Positions 43,528 through 52,370 of a stretch of DNA of 64,000 nucleotides are shown here, piece after piece. The stretch lies in assembly GCA_964247975.1 (NCBI GenBank), contig CAXTWH010000009.1, positions 1 to 64,000 on the forward strand, in the 5' to 3' direction. Both the position numbers and the translations under genes were made by a program. Each line of letters starts with the position of its first letter. Positions within the stretch are counted from its first letter, which is position 1. The stretch comes from KBS-96 sp964247975 (GTDB lineage: Bacteria; Acidobacteriota; Terriglobia; Bryobacterales; Bryobacteraceae). The notes below the pieces were generated by a model, which saw only the letters and a list, made by a program, of their open reading frames with translations, did not search any database and was not told the DNA's origin.

Positions 43528-43902
43528 ATGCCTTGCCAAATTTTGCGTCGTTCCTTCTCGCTCGCGCTTGCTTCTTGTTTATTGGCGCTTACTCTTTTCG
43601 CTCAAAACCACGACGCATTATTAGGAAAATGGAAGATGGCCTCTGAATCTGACAATGGCATCGTGGAATGGACATTGACACTAAAGGACGCTGACGGAAA
43701 ATTAACAGCATTCTTAACCACAGACGGTTCGGAAGTGCCCGCCCGAGACTTCACCTACTCGGATGGAACAATAAAGTTTATCGCGCCTTATCAGGGTCAG
43801 GACTACAATATTGAATTGAAAGCGCAAGGCGACAAACTGCAGGGCACCTGGAGCGGCGGCGGTAGCGACGGCAAAACCACCGGAACCAAATCCAAATCCT
43901 GA
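43528..43902 (+). CDS. Small secreted protein of unknown function
   Basis: About 124 residues from ATG 43528 (a GTG at 43507 is also open). Signal peptide (LRRSFSLALASCLLALTLFAQ), then a compact beta-rich domain: DALLGKWKMASESDNGIVEW, LTLKDADGKLTAFLT, LKAQGDKLQGTWSGGG. The pattern 'GKW...G...W.....DG.L.G...' is seen in small lipocalin-like or eight-stranded secreted proteins of Acidobacteriota. No catalytic motif. Stands alone. Confidence 0.72.
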   Translation: MPCQILRRSFSLALASCLLALTLFAQNHDALLGKWKMASESDNGIVEWTLTLKDADGKLTAFLTTDGSEVPARDFTYSDGTIKFIAPYQGQDYNIELKAQGDKLQGTWSGGGSDGKTTGTKSKS

Positions 43903-44166
43903 CGCTGATAGGCCCTATAAAAAATACGGCGACATTGCAGCGGTTGCCTTTGAAAATTTCATCGCGCGTACACCGTAGGTTTTGCATCCTGAAATTCCAG
44001 TTTGGCATCCGCAGCAGAACCGCTTGCAAATAGATTCTGCGCGTCTATTGAAAATTTCTCGCAGTGTGATATTCCCCCGTTCTAAAGCTCTTTACTAACT
44101 TCCTTACACCTTCCTTATGCCTTCTTTATCTCCTAATCGACAAAATAAGTAATCAGTTCACCGATT

Positions 44167-45765
44167 ATGAGACCATTGCATACGTTCTTTGGCAGGAGCC
44201 AAGCTGTGTTAACGCTCCTGGCAATAACGTCATTAACCGGCGGATTTGCGCAAGCACAACAAACCGCCGCCACTTCTGAAGCGCAGACAACCCAGAACGC
44301 TACTAATAAAGACGCTAAAGACGCTGCTCAGCAATCTTCACCGCCAGAAGCGATCCCGGCATCAGCCCCATCGAATCCCGCAGCACAAGGATTTTTCAAA
44401 AGGCTAAGCCAGGCTTATTTGGTTGACTGGAAGGGAGGGGCGCAAGCCACCGGAACAACTGCTCCAACAGGTGCCGATGTTGCTTCTCAGCCTGCTGCAC
44501 CTTCTTACCGCGGCACTCCCGCGCCGGTGAATGGTCCGCCTTTCCCGTTTGGAGTGTGGCCGTATGGCGGGTCGGTCACCATCGGCCAGCCTTGGGCGCA
44601 AGCGGGTCCTTTAATGACCGCTCTTTGGGAAGGACCGCATGGCGATGCGTGGAAAAGAAGCGGCGTGCAAATCTACGGCTGGTTTAACATCGGTGGCAAT
44701 CTCAGTAGCTCCAACCAAGGCGGGTACTCGAATTTTCCCACTGCTTACAGCGAGCGCGCGAATTCAATTCAACCGGATCAGCAGGTGCTGTACATCGAGC
44801 GGCAGCCGGATACCGTTCAAAAAGACCACTTTGATTGGGGCTTTCGACTCACTCTGCTGTATGGCATTGATTACCGGTTCACCACTGCAAAAGGGATCTT
44901 CAGCAACCAACTGCTAGGGAAAAATCAGGAGTACGGCTTTGATCCGGTGATGGCCTATGTCGATCTTTACTTTCCGCACGTGGCGCAGGGCATGGATGTT
45001 CGGATCGGAAGATACATCTCACTGCCGGATATTGAAGCGCAGCTAGCTCCGAATAATTATACTTACAGCCACTCGCTTCTTTACACTTTTGATGCCTACA
45101 CTCAGGAAGGAATCAACGCCACAATCAAGCTGAGCGATCATTGGATGTATCAGATTGGACTTTCCCCAGGGAATGACGTAGCTCCCTGGACAAACGACGC
45201 AAAACTCACGTTGAACACTTGTCTGGGCTATACTTGGCGCGATGGGCAGGACAATGTATACGCCTGCGCGAATTCCATCAATGACGGCTACTACGCTTAC
45301 AATAATTTGCAGTCGTATTACCTCACCTACTATCGCAAATTCAATGCCAATTGGCACCAGGCAACAGAAAGCTGGTATCAGTATCAGAAGCATACGCCCA
45401 ACGTGAACAATCCGGCGGCATCGTCGCTGCTTGAAGTGGGCGCTAACGGAGCTGCGTGCAAAAACGGAGATGACCTAACGTGCTATGCCCCGGAATGGGC
45501 GGTAGTAAATTACGTGGAGCGGCAGTTTTCCAAGCATGACTACATGAGCATTCGAAACGAATATTTCGATGACATCGTAGGGCAAAGAACCGGAGTGAAA
45601 AACCGCTACTCGGAGCACCTGATTGGGTGGGGTCACTGGGTTGGCACCACGATTCTGCTGCGTCCCGAACTTCGTTTCGAACACGCCTATGACAATAAAA
45701 TTTACAACAACGGAACCAAGCAAAGCCAACTCACGCTTGCCGGAGATGTGATCTTCTTTTTCTAG
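44167..45765 (+). CDS. Outer-membrane beta-barrel porin (BBP2/OmpL-like)
   Basis: 532 residues with a signal peptide ending AQA. A ~100-residue low-complexity Ala/Gln/Thr/Pro-rich linker is followed by a barrel domain (about 130-532) with the BBP2 hallmark YVDLYFPHVAQGMDVRIGRY, YTYSHSLLYTFDAYTQEGI, and a terminal aromatic strand (LTLAGDVIFFF). Probably a passive channel for small solutes. Single gene with an apparent 260-base upstream region in which I see no clear regulatory element. Confidence 0.85.
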   Translation: MRPLHTFFGRSQAVLTLLAITSLTGGFAQAQQTAATSEAQTTQNATNKDAKDAAQQSSPPEAIPASAPSNPAAQGFFKRLSQAYLVDWKGGAQATGTTAPTGADVASQPAAPSYRGTPAPVNGPPFPFGVWPYGGSVTIGQPWAQAGPLMTALWEGPHGDAWKRSGVQIYGWFNIGGNLSSSNQGGYSNFPTAYSERANSIQPDQQVLYIERQPDTVQKDHFDWGFRLTLLYGIDYRFTTAKGIFSNQLLGKNQEYGFDPVMAYVDLYFPHVAQGMDVRIGRYISLPDIEAQLAPNNYTYSHSLLYTFDAYTQEGINATIKLSDHWMYQIGLSPGNDVAPWTNDAKLTLNTCLGYTWRDGQDNVYACANSINDGYYAYNNLQSYYLTYYRKFNANWHQATESWYQYQKHTPNVNNPAASSLLEVGANGAACKNGDDLTCYAPEWAVVNYVERQFSKHDYMSIRNEYFDDIVGQRTGVKNRYSEHLIGWGHWVGTTILLRPELRFEHAYDNKIYNNGTKQSQLTLAGDVIFFF

Positions 45766-45842
45766 GCGCAACTTGATGTTCCACGCAAAATTGCATACAA
45801 CCTCCTCGCCGGTAGACTGTCTTCTGGCCGGCCCAAACTAAA

Positions 45843-46547
45843 CTACGGTCTTACCTTATTGGCGGACGCTTCCATGTTTTCTTTCTTTGTGTCATCGCGT
45901 TTCCTGGGGCTGACACAAACATGGTCATTAGGAAACGCTTCGCGCCACACCAGGCCGGGCTTACACGTGTCAGTGCCGGGCACGCGGTTCGCTCCGGCCT
46001 GCGCATTGTCTCGCTTGGCATCGTCCCGGCTCTGTGGACTCGCGCAAACATGATCGCTAGGCACAGTCTCGCGCCACTCGAACCCCGTCTTGCAGGTATC
46101 CGGACCGAAGGCAAGAGGACCGCCATTTCCGACGGTAACGCAGACCTGGTTTGACCAATTCCCGGAAACACAGCCCTCCGTGTGCGGCCCCGTTCGCGCC
46201 CGCACCCGATAACAGCGGGTTCCGTTTGCCGGCAGTCCAATCGCATTCTCGGCTCGGAGACCTTTACCTTCCTCGCCTCGACCCACGCCCGTAAGTTGTT
46301 GATCTACAAGCACCCCGCTGCCGTTGGTGATTTCTATATCCCACCAGACCTTTTCGCTGGCCCTGTCTTCCCAGGTAAGAACAGCTAGCGGACTGATTGC
46401 TCCTGGGTTAGCCACGCGGCTAATCGAAACGGCTAAATTTTTAGGCGTTCCCGGACGGTCGCCGCAGGATGCTTGAATATTTTGAGCGAAAGCCACAACG
46501 AACAGCAGTATGGTGAGAAATAGGGTCTGAGCCGATTGGTGCTTCAT
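45843..46547 (-). CDS. Secreted protein with fibronectin-like domain and two 43-residue Cys repeats
   Basis: 234 residues. Signal peptide (TLFLTILLFVVAFAQNIQAS), a fibronectin type III-like domain (about 35-140; LTWEDRASEKVWWDIEI, RVRARTGPHTEGCVSG), then two tandem repeats of ~43 residues starting DTCKTGFEWRETVPSDHVC and DTCKPGLVWREAFPNDHVC. Each repeat has two Cys and a conserved WRE.xP.DHVC core. Such repeats occur in secreted proteins of soil bacteria; the function is unknown, perhaps surface binding. Confidence 0.78.
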   Translation of the reverse strand: MKHQSAQTLFLTILLFVVAFAQNIQASCGDRPGTPKNLAVSISRVANPGAISPLAVLTWEDRASEKVWWDIEITNGSGVLVDQQLTGVGRGEEGKGLRAENAIGLPANGTRCYRVRARTGPHTEGCVSGNWSNQVCVTVGNGGPLAFGPDTCKTGFEWRETVPSDHVCASPQSRDDAKRDNAQAGANRVPGTDTCKPGLVWREAFPNDHVCVSPRKRDDTKKENMEASANKVRP

Positions 46548-46825
46548 AGTCTGTCTAGATTAACAGGGATTGTTAACGAAATTCCACTGTCCGTTAATCG
46601 TTTGCGATATGAAGTACGGAAGCGCCAAAGGCGAGAAAAGAAACCAACGCTGTTACAAGGGCGGCAGAAGGAAACGTCTTCTCGCAGGTTTGATTGTTTT
46701 CCTGTATCCAGCCAAACAGAATCATAACGTTCTAATAATTGCAACGTGAGATCAGAAGTCAACACTGCGGGCCGAGGCCCATCTAGTGAGGTTGCCCTTA
46801 GAAAACGTATCCCATAACTTCGTTG

Positions 46826-47722
46826 TTAACTAGCCATCGCAACGGCTTGGTCAGCCCAGAGCCGTTCGTGTTCGATCGGACTCTGGTAATTCAATGTCGA
46901 ATGAAGCCGCTTCCCGTTGTACCAGAATAGCCATTGCAGGATTTCATCCTTCGCTTGACGGCGCGTTTCGAAACGTTGACCATGCAGCCGTTCTACTTTC
47001 AGTGAACCAAACAGGGTTTCGCTACAGGCATTATCCCAGCAGTTGCCTTTGCGACTCATCGAGGGCTGAACGCCACACTGGTGAAGAAGTTGCTGGAACG
47101 ACTGACTGGCATACTGGCTGCCCCGGTCACTGTGAAAGAGCAGCCCCGTCCTTCTATCGGGCCGGCGTTGGAGCCACGCCATCTGGAACGCATCTATCAC
47201 CAACTCACACCGCATCTCTTCCTGCAGCGCCCAGCCCACCACTTGACGGCTGAACAGATCCAGCACCACAGCCAGAAACAGCCAGCCCTCGCCGGTCGCA
47301 ATATAGGTGATATCGCCCGCCCACACCTGGTTGGGCGCAGCGGCGGTGAACTGGCGATTCAGCCGATTGTCAACCACCGGCAGAGCGTGCCGATTGTCGG
47401 TAGTCACAATCCGGAAGCGGCGCTTGCCCCGCGCCCGGATGCTATGCTGCCGCATTAACTGCTGTACGCGCTGCTGGCCCACTCGGACATTTTGGCGCTG
47501 CAGTTGGCGCCAGATCCGGGGCCAATTGTAGGCTCCCCGCGTTTCGGCATACACAGCACGAATAGGCACCAATAAAGCCTCGTTGCTGAGGTGACGGCCT
47601 GGCCTCAACTGACGGCGGCGAGCCAGATGCTCGTAGCAGCCCGCCACGCTCACGCCCAATACCCGGCATTGCAAACGAATCGGCCATGCCTGCCGGTTCC
47701 GGTCAATAAAGGCGTACTTCAC
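46826..47722 (-). CDS. IS3-family transposase OrfB
   Basis: 298 residues from GTG 47722, overlapping the orfA stop as GTGA. DDE catalytic triad intact: Asp in VWAGDITYIATGEGWLF, Asp in LLFHSDRGSQYAS, Glu in NACSETLFGSLKVER. N-terminal HTH_21 region (YAETRGAYNWPRIWRQL) present. The C-terminal LHSTLNYQSPIEHE is typical of the IS3 group. Intact as a protein but without its OrfA partner. Confidence 0.93.
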   Translation of the reverse strand: MKYAFIDRNRQAWPIRLQCRVLGVSVAGCYEHLARRRQLRPGRHLSNEALLVPIRAVYAETRGAYNWPRIWRQLQRQNVRVGQQRVQQLMRQHSIRARGKRRFRIVTTDNRHALPVVDNRLNRQFTAAAPNQVWAGDITYIATGEGWLFLAVVLDLFSRQVVGWALQEEMRCELVIDAFQMAWLQRRPDRRTGLLFHSDRGSQYASQSFQQLLHQCGVQPSMSRKGNCWDNACSETLFGSLKVERLHGQRFETRRQAKDEILQWLFWYNGKRLHSTLNYQSPIEHERLWADQAVAMAS

Positions 47723-47796
47723 TTTGGGTTCTTGGCAAAGTACGCCGTCGCTTTTCCCAAGATGTCGCGCTCCCTCTTGACTGGGGCCAGTTTGAC
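46826..47796 (-). mobile_element. IS3-family element A, truncated at the orfA side
   Basis: Contains the complete orfB and the last ~27 codons of orfA (47721-47796; VKRERDILGKATAYFAKNPK). The rest of orfA and the left terminal repeat are missing: homology ends where the next element begins at 47797. The right end lies somewhere in 46745-46825; I could not identify its terminal repeat. Elements of this family move by a -1 frameshift product of orfA and orfB, so this copy cannot move on its own. Confidence 0.8.
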
Positions 47797-47855
47797 CTGA
47801 TGGTATGGACTCGGCCCGGGAGTAGGTTTGGTAAGGTGTCGGGCAAAGGAGAACC

Positions 47856-48875
47856 ATGCCGAATACGAGTGTCGTTGGTCTAGATACAGCGAAGAATGTC
47901 TTCCAAGTTCATGGAGTGGATTGCAGCGGAAAGGTCACACTGCGCAAGCGCCTGCGAAGAGGCCAGCTCACGGACTTCTTCGCGAATCTTCCCGTTTGCA
48001 CCATCGGATTGGAAGCCACGCAGGGAGCGCACCATTGGGCTCGGGTCTTGGGAACGTTTGGCCATACCGTTCGGCTGAGCGCACCACAGTTCGTGAAGCC
48101 CTACCTGCAGTCCCAGAAGAACGACGCCAATGATGCGGCCGCCATCGGCGAGGCGATCAGCCGGCCACAGATGCGCTTTGTGCCCGCAAAGACAGTGGAA
48201 CAGCAGGATTTGCAAGCGCTTCATCGAGTGCGGAGTCGCTTGATCGGAACGCGAACACAGATCGGAAATCAGATTCGTGGTCTGCTGGCTGAGTATGGGA
48301 TCGTGCTGCCGCAGCATCTGAGCTCTGTAAGAAAGATGCTTCCCCAACTCACAGAAGAAAGTGAAACCCGCTTGAGCGGATTCGCCAAACGCCTATTCAC
48401 AACTCTCTATGAAGAGCTGTGTGCGCTCGATCAGCGCATTCTGGTGATAGAGGCGGAACTCAACCAAGCGTTTCAGCAGAATGCACTTTGTCAGCGTATC
48501 GCGGAAGTAGAGGGAGTCGGTCCGGTAACAGCGACAGCAGTGGTCGCCGCAATCTCGAACGGAGCCACTTTCCATAATGGGCGGCAGTTTGCCGCCTGGC
48601 TCGGACTGGTTCCGCGACAAAACTCCAGCGGAGAAAAGCAGCGACTCTCAGGCATTACCAAGAGAGGCGATTGTTATCTGCGAACGCTGCTGGTGCACGG
48701 CTCGCGATCGGTTGTATTCCGTGCCTCTAAGAAAGAGGATGCGCGAAGTAAATGGATTGCTGAAAAGCAAAAGAAGCTCGGGACGGCCAAGGCGTGTGTC
48801 GCGGTGGCGAACAAAAATGCACGCATCATTTGGGCACTTCTTGCTCACGATGAGCCTTACCGCCGCGCTGCCTGA
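47856..48875 (+). CDS. IS110-family DEDD transposase/recombinase
   Basis: 339 residues. N-terminal RuvC-like DEDD domain: Asp in VVGLDTAKNVFQVH, Glu in IGLEATQGAHH, Asp residues in QKNDANDAAAIGE. C-terminal Tnp2 domain: VEGVGPVTATAVVAAISNG, AWLGLVPRQNSSGEKQRLSG with the nucleophile Ser region (VHGSRSVV). GGAGAA lies before ATG 47856. Full length with no stops, so probably active. IS110 enzymes use a structured 'bridge'/'seek' RNA from the element to choose target and donor. Confidence 0.95.
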   Translation: MPNTSVVGLDTAKNVFQVHGVDCSGKVTLRKRLRRGQLTDFFANLPVCTIGLEATQGAHHWARVLGTFGHTVRLSAPQFVKPYLQSQKNDANDAAAIGEAISRPQMRFVPAKTVEQQDLQALHRVRSRLIGTRTQIGNQIRGLLAEYGIVLPQHLSSVRKMLPQLTEESETRLSGFAKRLFTTLYEELCALDQRILVIEAELNQAFQQNALCQRIAEVEGVGPVTATAVVAAISNGATFHNGRQFAAWLGLVPRQNSSGEKQRLSGITKRGDCYLRTLLVHGSRSVVFRASKKEDARSKWIAEKQKKLGTAKACVAVANKNARIIWALLAHDEPYRRAA

Positions 48876-48889
48876 GCGGAAAAGTTTTC

Positions 48890-49106
48890 CTTGAGATTGC
48901 ACGAGTGTCGAGTGACGGCGTAACCGGGTAGACCGGCTTCTTTCAAACCTGATCGGGGGCTGGGCCTTCGAGGCCGATGACCTGTTAAGGAGAAGAAGCG
49001 CAGATTCCATCAGGGCCCGAGGGTGACGACCCTCAACTTCGAGGCCGGATATATGCACGCAGTCTTACCACCAAAACGCTTGATCGAGATCTCTTGCAAA
49101 CCGGAT
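48890..49106 (+). ncRNA. Candidate bridge/seek RNA region of the IS110 element
   Basis: The ~230 non-coding bases between transposase and right inverted repeat are strongly structured: CCGG-gtaga-CCGG type hairpin at 48924-48936, GGCC-TTCGA-GGCC at 48963-48975, and GAGGGT-gacg-ACCCTC at 49019-49034. In IS1111-group elements the guide RNA is encoded in this position. The binding loops that would match target and donor were not identified. Position and structure are seen; the role is inferred. Confidence 0.5.
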
Positions 49107-49118
49107 CGAGTCCATATA

Positions 49119-50376
49119 TGCCCCCTTACGTTAGGCCAAAGTTGGGGAAGAGTTCCTGGTGATTTAGCTCCTGTATATCATTCTGAATTCGGTGTTCCTG
49201 GTTTGGGAGATCGGTTGTGCCCTGAGTGCGGCAAACAAGGCCGCAAACTCCTGCGGAGTACGATCAGCCAAGGCACTGTGCGGGCGTTGCTCGTGGTAGT
49301 CCTGCCGCCAGTTTTCAATCGTGTGGCGGGCGTCGGCTCCATGCAGAAACCAATTCGTGTTGAGGCACTCCTCGCGGAGCCGTCCGTGGAAGCTTTCCGC
49401 AGACCCGTTCTGCCTGGGCTTGCCCGGCGCAATCTAGCGCAGCAGTACGCCTTTCTGCGCACACCAAGCCCGGACGGCCCGCGACACAAATTCCGGTCCG
49501 TTCTCGCAGGTGATCTCGTCCGGCAAGCCTCGTTGCTGAGCGAGTTGTTCCAGCACACGAATGACCCGCAGTCCGGGCAGGCTGGTATCGACTTCCAGGG
49601 CCGGGCACTCCCGCGTATACTGATCGATCAGTGTCAAGGCGCGGAAGGCTTGTCCGCTCGCCAGCGTATCGCTGATAAAGTCCATCGCCCAGTGTTGATT
49701 CGGACGCGACGGCATCGCCTTTCCGAGCAGGATCGACCGGCTGGTGCGTTGTCGTCGTTTGCTTCGCAGGGCGAGACCCAGTTCCCGATCAAGGCGGTAC
49801 ACCCGTTGATGGTTCACACACTGGCCTTCGCGGCGCAGCAGAGCCGTCAAACGCCGATACCCGAAGCGCTGGCGCTCACGGGCCAGTTCGCCCATTCGTT
49901 GCCGCCGCGGGTTCTCGTTCTTGCCTTTTAAATGATGCCGCTTGGTGTCCCGAGGGAGGGCGAGGAGCCCGCCAGCACGGCGCTCGCTGATCTGATGCTC
50001 TTTCATCAGATAGTCGGCTGCCGCTTTCTGGGCCGCCGGCTCCTCCATTTTTTTCCGCGCAGATCCTTCCAGGCCACGTTGTCCAAGGTGAGATCGGCGA
50101 CGACGCGCTTGAGCTTGGTGTTTTCTTCCTACAGGCGTTTCAGCTTCTGCGCGTCGCTGACCGGGAGACCGCCGTACTTGGCTTTCCATTAATAAAAGGT
50201 CGCCTCGCTCATACCCTATTGCCGACACAAGTCAGCGGCCTTCGCCCCTGCCTCGGCTTGCTGAAGGATGCCGCTGATTTGCTCCTCCGTGAATCGTTTT
50301 GCTTTCATCTTCGTTCCCTTTCTTTCTAGCAAGGAAACTCTCACTCAGGTTGGACTAATTTCTTGGGGCAATGTCA
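49119..50376 (-). mobile_element. IS3-family element B (IS407-like), inactivated
   Basis: High-coordinate terminal repeat TGACATTGCCCCAAGAAATT (50376 downward, continuing AGTCCAACC). The low-coordinate end reads TGCCCCCTTACGTTAGGCC, an imperfect match whose first bases (TGAC) sit on the far side of the IS110 element at 47793-47796. Contains orfA and orfB remains with four in-frame stops. Probably about 1.26 kb when intact. Confidence 0.75.
49164..50308 (-). pseudogene. Dead orfAB transposase of IS3 element B
   Basis: orfA starts at ATG 50308 (KAKRFTEEQISGILQQAEAG) and has stops at 50216-50218, 50189-50191 and 50129-50131. orfB shows WAMDFISDTLASGQAFR (first Asp), ENGPEF where DNGPEF is expected (second Asp replaced by Glu), a stop at 49434-49436 after GVLLR, and NGSAESFHGRLREECLN (Glu intact), ending EFRMIYRS. 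Four nonsense codons and a catalytic substitution make it non-functional. No frameshift other than the normal orfA/orfB one was seen. Confidence 0.85.
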
Positions 50377-50894
50377 TAAGGTGATAGCGATTTATGACTT
50401 ACCATTGCAAGTCGGAGGAGTACAAAACAAATGATTTTTAGAATTCTGTTTTAGTTGTAGTAGTAAGTTCCTTAAGCAATGCCGACACAACTCTTTCTTG
50501 TGGATCGGTAAACAAGCATTGTTGCCAAACTACAGGTCACAACCCCACCAAATTGTTCCACAACTGTTTCTCGTGGTCCACTCTCCAGTGTTTCAAGTGC
50601 TTGGATATCCGGTGATGGGCCTAATGGACTTAAGGGATGTGGAGAGTGTGGTGGCTATGACTGTAATGTTCTATCTATCGCTGAAACCACTATAATAAAC
50701 GGCAGCTCTCAACTATTTTCTGTTACTGTGTGTTGCATCGGTCCATCCTGATTAGGGAAATGTTGGTAAATTAAGCCTTGCTAATACAAATGGGTTGAAT
50801 ATCACGGTTTAGGCCAGTTTGGTTTAGCAGCCTCATTTCTTGCGGCTGAACTCTTAACCTACTTGAAGCTTCATCCCCGCTGATTTTGAAACAT
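50377..50894. other. Intergenic stretch without identifiable gene
   Basis: About 520 AT-richer bases between the insertion-sequence nest and the fucosidase operon. Short open frames occur on both strands but none has a recognisable domain or good start. A small hairpin (GACTT...AAGTC near 50397) is the only structure noticed. It may be eroded flanking DNA. Confidence 0.5.
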
Positions 50895-52340
50895 CTACTC
50901 CCGCACCATCTGCCAAGGTGCTGGAGAGATTTTCAACCCCATCGCATAGTTCGCGGGAACCTCGCCTTCCACCTTCACCTTCAAATCCGTCCCCTGCTGT
51001 TGATAACTCGTCCGCGCTTGGCTGCCCAGCACCGAAATCTGGCTGCCTTCTTTCGCGTAAACCGCCGGAACAATCAACTCGTTCCCCGCCGGCCGTTTCA
51101 GGTAAAAAACGTAAACCGCATCGTCCTTCCGCGTAAAGCGCACATCGCTGCCTTCTGTTGTTGCGGCAGTTGCCCGCGCCCAGGGCCGCGTATCAAAAAT
51201 TCCCTCACCGTTCGCTTGAAGCCACTTGCCTAACTCCTGCAACCGGTTCATCTGAATATCCGAAATAGATCCATCCGGCTTCGGCCCAATATTCAACAGC
51301 AGATTGCCGTTCTTGCTCACAATATCTACCAGCAAGGCCACCAGCTTATCCGGCGCAATCACCTGGTCTGGGCCTTCCACCTGGTTATATCCGAAGCTGA
51401 AGCCCAAGCCTCGACACGATTCCCATTTCTTTTCGGTGATGCGGTCGTACTTCGCATACTCCGGCGTGGTGAAATCGGCAAAATCCACGCTGAAGCGATT
51501 ATTGATAACCCCGCCCGGAACGCCGTTGTAGTAATCCGCGAAGATCGAAGGCAACTGCCCCTGCTTCGGATACCCGATATCGTTCCACAGCACTGCCGGT
51601 TGATACCGCCGGATCAGTTCGCGCCAATGCGCATCCGCATACTGCGCGTATTCTGTTGTTTGCGGAATGCGCCCCCGAACATCCTGGCGAGTGGCGATCG
51701 GCTCCGACGTAAAGGTCCAATCCAAGCCGCCGGAATAATACAACCCCATCTTCAATCCCGCCCCGCGCATCGCCGTTGTTAAATCACCCACCAGATCGCG
51801 CTGTGCGGAAAGCGTCCGTCCATTGGCATGAGGATTTACCACTTCGCTCGGCCATAACCGAAACCCGTCATGATGCTTAGTGGTTAATACCGCATAGCGC
51901 GCGCCGGTGTTGCGGAACAGCGTCGCCCAGGTGTCCGGCTGCCACTTCTGCGTTTGTTCATTGAAAGTTTTCGCAAACTGGTAATAATCAAAATCTTTCC
52001 CGTAAGTGGCGATGTGGTGCTGGTAGGTGGGCGAGCCCTTCAACCGCAGCGTATTCAGATACCATTCGGCATACGCATTGTCGTAGAACCACTTGTTCCA
52101 ATCCACCTTGCCCAGTTCGCCGCTCGGCGGCGCCCACGCCGGAACCGAATACAATCCCCAATGGATAAAAATGCCCAGCTTCGCATTCTGATACCAGTTG
52201 GGAACCGTATGCTTTTTCAGCGAATCCCAGTCCGGCGTAAACGTCGTGTTATCCGATTTCTGTTCCTGCCCGAACGCTCGCCACACAGGAGCCGCCGCCA
52301 GTCCGCCCAACGCCGCCTTGCTGAATTCTCTTCTTCTCAA
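50895..52340 (-). CDS. Alpha-L-fucosidase, GH29, with Tat signal
   Basis: 481 residues from TTG 52340 (GGAG six bases upstream). Twin-arginine signal MRRREFSKAALGGLAAAP. Catalytic TIM barrel: AKLGIFIHWGLYSVPAWAP, TTKHHDGFRLWPS, and the nucleophile Asp in PAVLWNDIGYPKQ; KKWESCRGLGFSFGYN carries the candidate acid Glu; SKNGNLLLNIGPKPDG closes the barrel. A C-terminal beta-sandwich follows. Removes terminal alpha-L-fucose from glycans in the periplasm or outside. Third gene of the DUF1553-DUF1501-GH29 operon (30-base gap). Confidence 0.93.
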   Translation of the reverse strand: MRRREFSKAALGGLAAAPVWRAFGQEQKSDNTTFTPDWDSLKKHTVPNWYQNAKLGIFIHWGLYSVPAWAPPSGELGKVDWNKWFYDNAYAEWYLNTLRLKGSPTYQHHIATYGKDFDYYQFAKTFNEQTQKWQPDTWATLFRNTGARYAVLTTKHHDGFRLWPSEVVNPHANGRTLSAQRDLVGDLTTAMRGAGLKMGLYYSGGLDWTFTSEPIATRQDVRGRIPQTTEYAQYADAHWRELIRRYQPAVLWNDIGYPKQGQLPSIFADYYNGVPGGVINNRFSVDFADFTTPEYAKYDRITEKKWESCRGLGFSFGYNQVEGPDQVIAPDKLVALLVDIVSKNGNLLLNIGPKPDGSISDIQMNRLQELGKWLQANGEGIFDTRPWARATAATTEGSDVRFTRKDDAVYVFYLKRPAGNELIVPAVYAKEGSQISVLGSQARTSYQQQGTDLKVKVEGEVPANYAMGLKISPAPWQMVRE

Positions 52341-52370
52341 TTGAAACTCCTGTTCCGCAACCAGCAGAGT

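Larger units (their letters stand above)
47797..49119 (+). mobile_element. IS110-family element (IS1111-type), complete
   Basis: A 10-bp inverted repeat, TATGGACTCG (47804-47813) and CGAGTCCATA (49107-49116), brackets the transposase. Sub-terminal repeats a few bases in from each end are a hallmark of the IS1111 subgroup; the usual 7- and 3-base offsets give ends at about 47797 and 49119. The flanks read TGAC on the left and (T)GCCCCC on the right, which together resemble the terminal repeat of IS3 element B (TGACATTGCCCC), so it appears inserted within that repeat. No target duplication is expected or seen. Confidence 0.8.

Noticed and set aside
49023..49931. 302-codon plus-strand frame in IS3 element B
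   Set aside because: It is antisense to the transposase remains and shows no protein similarity I recognise.
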